DNA of 64,000 nt, from the NCBI GenBank assembly GCA_037039925.1, contig JAXRKP010000216.1:327001-391000 (forward strand), read 5' to 3'. The notes under the pieces were generated by a model. It saw only the letters and a program-made list of their open reading frames with translations, searched no databases and was not told the origin of the DNA. How positions within the stretch are numbered: position 1 is the first letter of the stretch; each line of letters begins with the position of its first letter. A program made the position numbers and the translations under genes. Positions 1-38,800 of the stretch are shown here, in pieces. The stretch comes from Doris montereyensis (Eukaryota > Mollusca > Gastropoda > Nudibranchia > Dorididae).

Positions 1-277
1 ATCCTGTGTTTCTACTCTTTCTTTTACCCTCCAATCCATTTACACTGTGTCATAATTGTCGTATGTGTGATCTCTACTTATTTGTTTTCAGTCAAAGGGT
101 CATACCCAAAACTTTACTGGTTTGTGTTGTATGTTAATATTAATAAAGTTGTTAACGATCTCGACTACCAGATTGCATTGTTATTTATATACTCCCGTAA
201 ACGTAGAATCTTGTTTCTGCAAAATGAGCAGATTCTTTGTACAATGTATTGATCTTCATTTTTACTGTTTGTTTCAG

Positions 278-27222
<26,945 letters not shown>

Positions 27223-27727
27223 AAATGAGGAACTTATTTTTATTACTTGATGTTACTTTTGTTGACCTACAAAACAAATTATAGTGACAACTGATATTAT
27301 TATAAAAAAGATTGGCAGTTAATTACTTTTTTTTATAATATATAACTATTACCATAGTATTTTAAAATAAATCATGGCTCTGAATTAATTGAATGCCTGG
27401 GACAGGGGACTTTGAACAGATAGCCTATGTTTTTTGATTGCCAAAAGTAAATCCATTCAAAAGATGTTGTGAAAACTTTTTTCTCCATTGAACCTCTGCA
27501 TGTCCAATAACATAAAACTGGATGTGATTACAAGATTAATTTTCTCGAAGGAAGTCTCTAGTGGGGCCAAAAAGTTTATTTTTAAAATTTTATGAATGAA
27601 GCTGTCAGTCACAGCAGAAATGTTTTTGGATAATAAAAGTCATTGGATTGCTTTGATTCCTTAATTTAGTGATGTGGAAATATGAGAACATTATAGCTCA
27701 TGTTTATATCTCCTGTATGGATATTAT

Positions 27728-27754
27728 CTCCCCCCCCCCCCCCCCCACCCCCCT
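27728..27754 (+). repeat. Poly-C run
   Basis: Nearly uninterrupted C run with one A, in the USP34 3' UTR. Confidence 0.9.
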
Positions 27755-27904
27755 CCTTTGCTGCCTGAAAGAACTGGAAGAACAAGTGCCCTTATGTTTG
27801 AAAATGTGTGTGGTAAAAATAAGGTATACACTATACAGAATGTAAAAACATGTTTGCAGTAAAAGTGTATTTTTGAAGTTGTAGGGCCTGCTACTGATTT
27901 TTAA

Positions 27905-28200
27905 TGTCAACCAGGCAAGGGATTGAATGAAAGTGTGATGAATGTTCACACTGAAACTGCATTTGAAGCTCTAGTGATGGTCTTACCAGCCGAGCAGGAG
28001 ATTTGAAAGTACATGTATAGTAATAGTATGAATGTGTTTATAGTAATAGCAGTACAAGTATGCATTTGAAGTGGTGATAAATTCTCCTGTCAACCAGGTA
28101 GGAGATTTGAAAGTATGAATATTGACACTAGTAAATGTATACATTCTGAATGAGTTGTGCTGCTGCCAAGTAGGGGATTTTATTTAAAGTATGCATTTGA
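27905..28200 (+). repeat. Degenerate tandem repeat in USP34 3' UTR
   Basis: Four diverged copies of a unit containing roughly ACCAGGYAGGRGATTTGAAA are seen at about 27906, 27985, 28090 and 28165, spaced about 75-105 bp. They are interleaved with AGTATGCATTTGA-type segments. Confidence 0.5.
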
Positions 28201-29279
28201 CAGTAAAGTGTACTTGAGACAAAAAATGTACTTTAATTGAAGCATAAAAGTAAAAGGCATAAAGTATTTTCATTTGTGATATGTTTTGACGATTACAGAT
28301 TAATTAAATTATGGAGTATTCCTAATCATCATGAATACATACATATTTTAAACCTTGAATACGTTTGCTTTATTTTATCACTGCATAACAAAAAAATTGG
28401 CGAAATATAAAAATCAAAGTTTTTATATATATATAAATATTTGTGTATATATTGATCATAATCCAATCATGCTCATCAGAATGTCATGTTTTCATGTATT
28501 TGCCATTTTACTACTGTTGTGACTTGTTTTATTGCTAAGATAAAGCTTGAACTGTTGTCTTACAACAAGAATGACAATGACGAATGAAGAATAAAGTCTA
28601 CTTTAAATGTGATGAATACTGCTTTCTTACTTGTTTGTGCAATGACTGAAGAATGATAACAGTATTGCATCACACAAATACAGATTATGTCATGTTTGTA
28701 AAAAAAAACCCTCATGCACAACATTCCCAATAGTTTAGCCCACATGCCCGCTTGCTTCTCATTGTTCAAGCCAGCTGTGGATAAAACCTCTTTCAACGAT
28801 CATATTGGCTAGGCAAACCTATTTTTGTTACTTGTTTTAAGTGCTATCATTTCTAGAAAGCTGATCGGTCTGTTTAAGCCTCTTTCTGACACTAAAGGTT
28901 ATGATCCTAATGTAATTGTGTCACTTTCTGCGAAGCCCGTCATTGATGGTATTTTTAGCTACTGTATTACCTCGCTTAAACATACACATTTCATCGTTCT
29001 GCTTCAATCGTCTACGTTTTTTTATTTATTTTGTTTTGATTTTTATCATCAATTTTTGTCGTAATGGACTTACAATAGTGACAAGGAGAGAGAAGAATCC
29101 TTTTCCCAATGTCACGCACCAGAAGGGTAATTGAATCTAGATCAACGTCTTCTGGTAGGGGAAAATGGGTTAAAAAGAAAAAAGAACCAAAACAAAAAAT
29201 ATAAACACATACACATAACGTGAATTCACTAAAAATAAAAAGAATAAACACATGTGATAAATTTACTGGCTTCAGATAG

Positions 29280-29852
29280 CATTATCTTTATTCCATGACA
29301 CAATTAAAGAATATATAGTCAACTTCTAACAAACATGTAGCCTGAGGCATAAAACAATCCTGAATCCCTTTCGCACAGAGAGAAGAGAAGACATAACGTA
29401 AACAAATCTCAATATAGACAAGGTTTACAAAGGAATAAAGCCACGTAATGTAATTTTGGATGGATAGGAAAAATAAGTGCCTGCATGACAAAGCGTTCTA
29501 TCACCAAAATCCAGGTATCCGAGAAAATCGACTCAAGTCGTCAAGAAATGATCATAACAGGGTAAAACAAAATTGGTTTTACAATATCTATAAATAAAAT
29601 TTCATAAAATTATACTTAAATAGCAAAAAATTCTGAAAAATCTCAAAATCTTTGATACGGTTTGTCATGCAGGCGATGAAATGCCAAAAATGTCACTAGT
29701 GGTAACTCTACCCAAGTAAGAAGAACAGCAATAGTAACACAACCATACTTTACTCTTTCTTGCAAAACGAAACCCTCTTGTGAAGGGGAAAAAAAAAAAA
29801 AAAAAAAAACAGGCCCTGAAATCTACATATACTTACACCCCACCCTTCCTGT
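29280..29852 (-). other. AHSA1 3' UTR
   Basis: AT-rich sequence downstream of the AHSA1 stop. The plus strand reads TTTATT at about 29287-29292, i.e. AATAAA on the transcribed strand, a plausible polyadenylation signal. It also contains a ~20-nt poly-A run on the plus strand (29789-29809). About 0.7 kb separates this from the likely USP34 3' end; I see no gene in that gap. Confidence 0.5.
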
Positions 29853-32800
29853 TTATAATTCATTACTGTCAAAAATCTTTGATCCAAACCCAAATATCTG
29901 TCTTATTCGAGACCAGTAATTTTCTTTCCAGCCTTCTCTTGTGCTGTCCACGTGTGAACTAGGTATTTCTGTTTGTTTAAGTTTTAACGTTGTTTTGCCC
30001 TCCTTTTCTGTCAACTCAATTGTCACGGTTGAATAATGATCAAATGGCCAGTCCTTTTTCCGCCACTTTTTGACAATCTTTTGATTCGGTTCCTGTGGAA
30101 GAAATTGACAATTGTTATTTTGGTAAAGAAAAACGGACAGATGCAGATTGTGTATTCAAACAACTGCATCCTGGCAACATTATATAATAAAAAGATGAAT
30201 CAGTCGATAAATCCATGTTCCCCTATGATGAATGTCTCCTACAAAATAAGGTTTGTGATCTCAACTAATTTGCTTTGATCTGTCATCTTGCTCACTCACT
30301 CATTTAAGGAATTCTTGTACGATGCTACTGGAGACTTGAGAAATGCTTTTAAATCTAATGACAACAATGGTGAGTAAAAAAAAAAAAAAATTAAAATAAA
30401 GGTTGACTATTGCTTGATTAATTGTAAATTTCAACACATTCCACTCCGAAATCTCATTGTGAAGGAATATAAGGAAACTATTAATGAAGACTATTGACAG
30501 CCTGCCGACCATCTGCAAAATGAATTTAATTATATAACTTCCATTGATTTTCATTCGTATGTGACTCATATTATAATATTCAACTTACATATACAATTTG
30601 TAACTAATTTTAAAGAAAGAGCTTGAAAACCTCTGTGAATACACTCTTTCGGTTAAACTACATACTTTTGTTATCTGATAGTAGAACTTGCACTTTTGCG
30701 TAAAATGTAATGAATGTTTGTCAACATTAACACATGGTCAATAAAGCATTCTCAGTCTCATTGTACCAAATATATGAAGTGAAGAATTATCAAATTACTG
30801 CGAAATACATCATTAAATAATTACCGTAATTTTATATGTTGTCAAAACAAACAATAAGATGTGATTGAAATACCTCTATGTCTTAAGTATAAGCCCAGTG
30901 AGGAAGGAAAGGGCCTGCTTTCACTTTCATTTTAAGGTGTCAAATATGACGTTAGATCTAAACCAATGCAGAATAAAATGCCACCTGTTACTTTTCCTCT
31001 CACATTCCCCTTTCAGTTTCCTGTTCCATTTTTATCATGGCAATGGCATCCGTCGACCCGGTAAAGATAAAAGCACGCTTGGCTTTTTTCCCCTCCCAAA
31101 AGTAGCATTCCTTGGTGTACAGATTACTCAGTTACTGTATTTTTTGTTGCTTTTGACCAGTCATGCAAGGATACAAAACACTTTCATAGTCGGAAAATTG
31201 TCATAATATTAATACATGTAGTGTCAATATTTGTAGCAGGAACAGTCGTTACGGGAACAGTATGTAAGTTGGAAATTTCTGGCGACATTAAAAACAGAAT
31301 TGTATGAAAATACTTCAGTATTGTTCAGTTTGAAAGAGTAGTGGTCCCAATTATCTAACCCCAAGTCCAGGTAGGTGGATCGACGCCTAGTCCCGTCGGA
31401 GATGGACAATAAAAAGTAGGTCTTGTGTGCAGATCACAAAGACTGCAAACGACAAAGATCCTTTCGCTGTTTACTAAAAGCGGTCTGGGCAAAAAAAAAA
31501 AAAATCTTACCAAAAACTCAGAGGCCACCTTAGTTGCGGATGTGGGTACAATCAAATCAAAATGGGCCCAATATTGACCTTATATTACATTACAACTGAA
31601 GATGAATTTCTATATTTCTCACTCACGCCACCAAGAACCAACATTCCTAATTCTAAAAAAAGAAGTAACAATCTTCCCGTTAAATGCCACTTACCAATTC
31701 TAAAAATTCTCCTATTATGTTGCCACCTGCTAGGAGAACCTTTTCACCCTTAGTTGAGTCAAATACTATCTCTGAACCCATGTAAGCTTCCACCATCTGC
31801 AGAGAGAAATGGAGACATGAAATGAAAATGACAGCAACTAACTTCGTTTACACTGACTAGTAACCTTCTCATCATTTTCTTTTCTCTTATACTTACACAT
31901 TTATTAACTTGGCTCTCATTTTAACACAAGGCTAAAATAGTTTTGGTTTCATTGAAATTTACCCCACTCACCATATGTAGTGATCACAGGGGTGAATTAA
32001 GAGGAAACAGCAAGTTGAAGGATAAAATAAGGAGGGAGACGAAAGAAGTAGGACCAACAGTACTAGCAGCTCCCGCCAACCACCCATTATGTACTTACAC
32101 ACTGAGATCTCAAGCATGATTTCAAATAAAGGCTTACCCTGTAACCTGTAAGGACCCTCTCATCTATGGACACAGGTGATATTGAACTACTTCTTGTGAC
32201 AAAATCTAACGAAAACAATAATTAAATTTCTTTTCTATTTCCTATCAAGACAAAACATCAAAGTCAGTCTAGTCCAAAGCAACTCAAAGGACATGATTGT
32301 TTTGATTTTCTTCGTTTTCAGATTAAACTACACTTGAAAACGTTTAGTCCGAAATGTACAGTAGACTTTTTGGGAACCTATAGTATGCTGTAATCGTACT
32401 AATACCCATTTATATTAAACTAAAAGAGCATTATGTACTTTGTGTGCCTAGACACTGTTGATTAGAACTGGTAATGTGCGAGCCACAATACAGACACACA
32501 ACAGTTCTAAGAAGAAACCAATAGACTTACAGGCCTTAATGTCAATGCTCTGTATAAATCTACTGCCTGGCAGTTGAAGGTCTCTGTCATGTTTAGTGTA
32601 TTTGTTGAAATTTTCACTCCCGGCCCACTGCTTTGGCTGTTGCTTGATGTCACAAATTTATTCAATTCAGCCTTCTGCTTGTTCTTTTTTGATTTAAAAA
32701 CAAAAAAGGAAGAAAAATAAAATAAAAATAATTATGTATATTTTTATTGCACATTCATCCACACACAATGGTAAGGCTCTTGGAGTATTACATTAAAAAC

Positions 32801-35800
32801 AAATATATGATACATTATATGAATTACATATATCAAGTTACAAGAATGTAGCATAGAACAAGACGGTCAATAATGTAATCAAGAAGAAGAAAGATTTTTT
32901 TTATAAAAGTCAAAACTGTCATGAATTCATATTCCACAGACACACACACATACAGGATGAATACAACCCTAACAAAATTATGTAATTTTTCATTTAAGAA
33001 AGAAAGGTTTCTTAAACTAGTTAAAAAAAGATATGTCTATATGGTTTTTCTAAAAATTGACAACTCTTTAAGACTTTGGGAGGGTGTTCCACACAAATGG
33101 GCTATAATAATATGCGAAAGATTGTGTACCCGCACTAGTTTTTACTTTTGGGCGTAATAGAGACAATCTTAAAGTCTGACCAGGTTTATAAACAGTTAAA
33201 AGACTTTGAAGGTAATAATGTGCTGTTCCATCGCGACATTTGTAAACTAAAGTTGCAGCTTTAAATTTTACTCTTTTTTCTACTGTTAACCAGAGAAATT
33301 CTGAAAGTAGCGGGGATGTTATCAAATGTTTGTTTGTTAAAATTAAAGATAAGTCTGGCTCCATTGTTTTGAAGGACTTGAAGTCTTTTGATAAGAGTTG
33401 TGAAATTTTTTTGGTAGCATCATCTGTGAATAATGGATGAAACTAATCTTTCTCAAGGACAATGCAAAATGTTCTAAAATTAACAATAGCAAATAGCATC
33501 AAAACTCAAACTGCTTGCAGAAATATATTTCTTTGAATGAAATTAAGGTTGGAGTATCTGCTAGTAGAAACTGTAAATGAGCTGAAATGTTTCTTTAAAT
33601 AAAATATTGTTATCCTGATAGAAAAGAAATGTGATTTCAAAATAAACAAGCAAAAACACAAGACTGTTACTGGTAATATTCTTCAGAGAGAGAATGTTGT
33701 ACAAACCTCTTTGTTACTTGTGGTCCATATTCTGAAAGAAAGAAAAGAAGGCTTTTGTGCTGGTTGTTCACTGCCTTTGTAGGTAAAATAATATTTTGTC
33801 CATATTCTGAAGAAAGAAAAGAAGAGAAATCCAAAACCATTTCAATGAAAAGATCAAAACAGTTTTTCTCTACCTATAAAAATATTCCTATCTGCTACCA
33901 TGGGTGCCAGTGGTCCAAGCTAAAAAATCCTGTAACTGACTGACATAATTTCCCCAAATCCTGCAAGTCCCGCATTAGCGCAGGTGGATGAAATAGCAAG
34001 ACAAAGGATAATCTGTGCATGGCTCAAAACACAAGGGGCAATAAACTTCAAATCCACCACGGGCTGTTTTTTGTCTTTGTTCGATCGAATCGGCAATGAA
34101 GTATCAATATCAGAATAATGAAGTCACATTAATACCAAATTAACTAATTTTAACCATTGCCATCATGCCTGAAGGTCGGATGATGGCTCAGAGCATAATA
34201 ATCGTAAATTTGCTGGCATGACTTCCAAGTCAATTTTCATTTGTCGGCAAATACAATGTAACTGGCACCACGTCTGCTACTTTAACTATTGCTTTATTTT
34301 AAATGAAGATCATTTTCCGAAGAATGAATACAATTAAACCTACAATTTTCAACCCCTCCCCCCCAAAACTCATGTCATTACAATTTAATACACCACTATG
34401 TTTGGGCAAAACTTACTACAGGGCAGAATTATTTTTTTGTTCGCACATAAAACTAGTGCAACTAACATGTTTCACATTTACTTACATCCTTTTGTCATTA
34501 AAATAAACAACAATTTTCATATGAGAAAATCAATAGGTGTTTCCATCAGAACCATTCATTCGATGTACGCAAATGAAATTTTCACTTTTATCATTTTTTC
34601 CTTACATGAAAATTGGCTTTGTCTACCTAACATGGATGTAAATAATGAAAAGACCAGCCACATGAAATGCATGTATGAAACAAAATGCAACACTATATTA
34701 CCCCTAAAAATGCATGATACACCTGAATTTCACCCTTAAGTTTACAACTTTAGTTACCCTTGAAAGATTCAGGTTTTGAAATAAAGACATGGATGTGATG
34801 AATTTATCATATCATATGGAAGTGTGCAAAAATGATAAAGATGAGGGTCACCAGCCATCTGATTGATAAGTTAAAGACTGATTTAATGTTTATGATTTTG
34901 AAAGTGCACAAAGATACAATTGAAATAAAAAGTAACATATTTGATGTTTCATTTATGCCATTCAGTTATGTTCCCATCCAACCACATAATTCGACACAGT
35001 AAAAAAAACCGTTCAAAGAGAAAAAAGTGTCATTTTAGCACCATCCTTTCTTTCAAATCAAATTTCACCCCCTCAAATCCTGCTTAAAAGTTAAAGACAT
35101 GAGACTATTGAATAAATTTAGCTTCACCTTCAGCTATAAATTATAAAGATATTTAGTTACTAAAGTTTAAAAAGATGAACAAAAATGGACATCTGCCATT
35201 AATAAATCCAGTTGCAATTAATTCTAAATGTTTGTATTAGTGTATGACATTTTGACAATTGTAAGATGACTCAAAATTAACATTGGTCCATGTTTAAAAT
35301 TTTTAATTTGATCAAATTATCCCATATGTCCCATTGTTTCATTTTAAACATTTGTACATAATCATATATAATATAGAGAGTTGAACTCTTTACTTTTGAA
35401 CAAAATGAAAAAAACATAAAAATGTACAAAGATGTTTCGACCATCAGTTTGATCATCGATAACAAAAAAAAGAAGAAAAAAATTCAACGTCCAATCAGGT
35501 GTCCACCAAAGTTCCAGTGAGACTATTGAATAAAAGTCCACCTTCTCTTAAATTATAAAGAATTAGTAACTAAAGTTTAAAAGATTAACAAAAATGGACG
35601 GGAGTATCCAGTTGCAATTAATTCTAAACTAACTGTATTAGTGTATATGACATATGCCCACTGCTAATTCAATTGTAAGATGACTCAAAATTAATGACCT
35701 CCCATTGGTCCATGTTTAAATTTTTTAATTTGTCAACATTATCCCATATGTGCATTTTAAACAGTAAGAAGTTGAACTTTGAACAAAATAAAAAACATAA

Positions 35801-38800
35801 AAATGTACAAAGATGAACGTGATCATGGAAGCTTCTGGCCTGATGAAGGTTCCATTTAAGTCATTTCTCTTAATTTCAACGTCAAAGAAGACAAAATTGC
35901 TCAATGACCTAAAGGAAAAACAGTAGAAGAACTTGATGACAGAAAGTGGTCACCAAACACAACCAAAGAAGACAAAATTGCTCCGGCAAGTGGTCACCAA
36001 ACACAATCCTATCCTTGCAGCATCTGTAACATTAATGTCGCCATGAGCGCCATTCAGTGTGCACAGTGCAGCAAGTGGGTCCACCAGAGATGCAGCGGAA
36101 TGGCAAAACTGTAGAAGAGCAACACATCTTTCGTCTGTCAAAAGTGTCTACCAAGACAACCTCTTCCGACCACTGCCCCTAGTGCCCTATCAGACGTTGA
36201 CATCGAATCGATTAATTCCTTCCAATACCTCGGGACACTATTGGAAAGGGCAGTGGGTGTCAAGATGCCATCACGACCAGAATACTGTCAGTTTGGAAGA
36301 GCTTCCAGTCTGTTACCAATTTTGTCTGATCGGCTGATACCACTGGATAAGAGAGGAAGAGCTTTTTAACACTTGTGCAGACAGGCCAACTTTTCCAGGG
36401 ACAAAATAGGGAGAATGAATATTTTTGAATCGTGATATGTCGATCGATTCACATTTGCAATAAGGACGGTTGCACCCTAGCAATTGTTGGCTATCGCAAG
36501 TCGTTTTTGTGTGACCACAAGCAAATTTCTTAGCGATTTCCGAATCTGGTCACATTTCTCTTAACACAGTCCCAAACTGATTACTAACCGAGACAGGCAA
36601 ATTTTCTCAATAATAAATTGTCCATAAAACCTCTGCCCTGATCACAGAGCAATCTCTGTCCTTGGTCATGAAGCCACTGATATTCCTACTGGATAGACTG
36701 TCCTTAACTGCAGTAGCATGCTTTACAGTTTTCACATGTTTTCTGATGTCATCCTTTCCATCACTGGCAATGCTAACATCTAAACCACAAGGTACACAAT
36801 GTGCAAAGCTCTCCCCTTTCACAGAAGGCCATTCCTTCCTATATTCATCCCGAAATTTAACACTTGGTTTAGGTTTCTTGCCTGGTTGAGAACTATTAGT
36901 ATTACAACTAGATCTAGAGGTAGGTTCCACATCTTCTGAATGTTATATTTCCAAAGGCCTTTTTTTTCTTCAGAAATCGATCCATGCTCAATTTGAAATT
37001 CGAGATAAAAAGCTTATATTATCTAGATCTAGATCTCAGTTGTAGAGCCTAGTATTCCAATTTTAGACACGGTAAATTATAAAAACAGCAGTAAATTAAT
37101 TAGAAAATCAGGAAAGTTGGCAGGTTTGAGTAAATCCAAAAACGAAGGTAAAACTAATAAAAAATATAATCCAGGTAAAATCGAGGAAAACGGACACAAT
37201 CAAGAACGCACGCTAGATATAATAGAAAATAATATGAGTCAGTCATCTATTTAAGTAAACAAAGGAAAGAGACTGAAAGAATGATAATACACTGTATTTA
37301 AATGATTACAATTTAAACCTAGCAAGCGAACGCAGTTCCAACAGTTTCTAGCCAAACAGCATTAATAGGTCAATAACGAGCACTCAAAATCACGGAATGT
37401 AATCTACGATTACTATCAATGAAACTATTTATATTTAGCATCGAACCAAAACAGTTTTATTGTCTTCGGTTATTTCTACTAAGTACGATAAAATCAGGAA
37501 ACTTGGCAGGTCTGCGCAGTACTCTATTATACGGCTCGGAAATGAGGGCCACAACCGTCGGCGATTTACGGCGTCTCGAACCAACCAATGGTCAGATATT
37601 GCGATGACTGTAGTGACCAAATGCCATGAACATGCGAGCCCCAAAGCCTACTTGATATTGGAGATGTCACGTCGAAAATCTGAGAGATGACTCAGATGGT
37701 ACGGCCATGTACGCCCGGATGCCGCATAATCGAGCACTGAAGAGAATCCTACTCCTCGAAGCACACAGTCCTCGCGTGCGGAAGACCTAAGAGGCGCACA
37801 GCATAAAAGAGGACATTGTGTCAGCCGTCAGCTGCAGTCGAGCGGCTGACCCGTTGGAACGAAAGGCCGGGAGAGCGGCCATCAAAATTGGATGCCGTCG
37901 TAACTCCTCTATCGAGGGAAACACACGACGTTAAAGAGAAGAAGAAAAACCATACACCAGGAAAGTTGGTGAGATGCCTAACTGATGTGAAAAAAGATGA
38001 AAATTTTCCACATCCATAAGAATAACAATAAACTTCCCCTGGTATGTAAACTCAAAGAAATAGACACACAAACCTGATTTTAAGTCTTCCATATATCTAG
38101 CCAGTTTCTGTCGAACTACATCTGTTCCATGAATTCTGAAAATTTCTTTCAGTTCATAAGCTTCATTGCAGGTCTTGTCAGCTGTAACATTGACCTAAAA
38201 CAAATAAATAAATTCTATTGTACTCAACTGTAGACATATGTTTTAATCATACAAAGCATTACAAACAACATAGTGACATTCAATTACTTAAGCGTTTTAA
38301 TAACATAAACTTATCCTTCCAAAAGAGTGCCTTTCTTCATGATTTGGACAATTCAAATACTTCAATAACAAATAATATCACAATTGTCCTGCATTTCAAG
38401 CTATTTAACCAGCTAAAATAGACTATTCATCCTATTAGTACCAAGTTTCAATTAAGACAAGACACTTCAATGCCGACCATTCTCTCTGCAGATCATTTAG
38501 ATGCAAAACAGAAGATATATCTAAATTATACTGTGAATGTTATGCTATATAAAAAAAGAAGAAAATATTCACAGTATAATTATAGTGAACAATGCAGGAA
38601 AGATTATTTCCTCAAACGATAAGAGAAAAAATGTTTTTCGTTAATTATTCTGTAAAAAGTTAAAGAGAATTGTAAAAGAAATAACAATTTATTCTCAGAT
38701 TGATGGAGTGACTTACATCAATTTCACTTGCATCATTTTCTTCACTCAAGTTGGGAATATGAAATTTACCCTTGTAAGACTTAACATCATCTTGTAAAAT

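Larger units (their letters stand above)
27223..28610 (+). other. USP34 3' UTR and 3' flank
   Basis: AT-rich non-coding sequence follows the USP34 stop codon. It holds an AATAAA at about 27366 and, further down, AATAAA near 28590, either of which could serve as the polyadenylation signal. It also contains a poly-C run (27728-27754) and a degenerate ~75-105-bp repeat at 27905-28200. No coding signal is seen. Confidence 0.5.
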
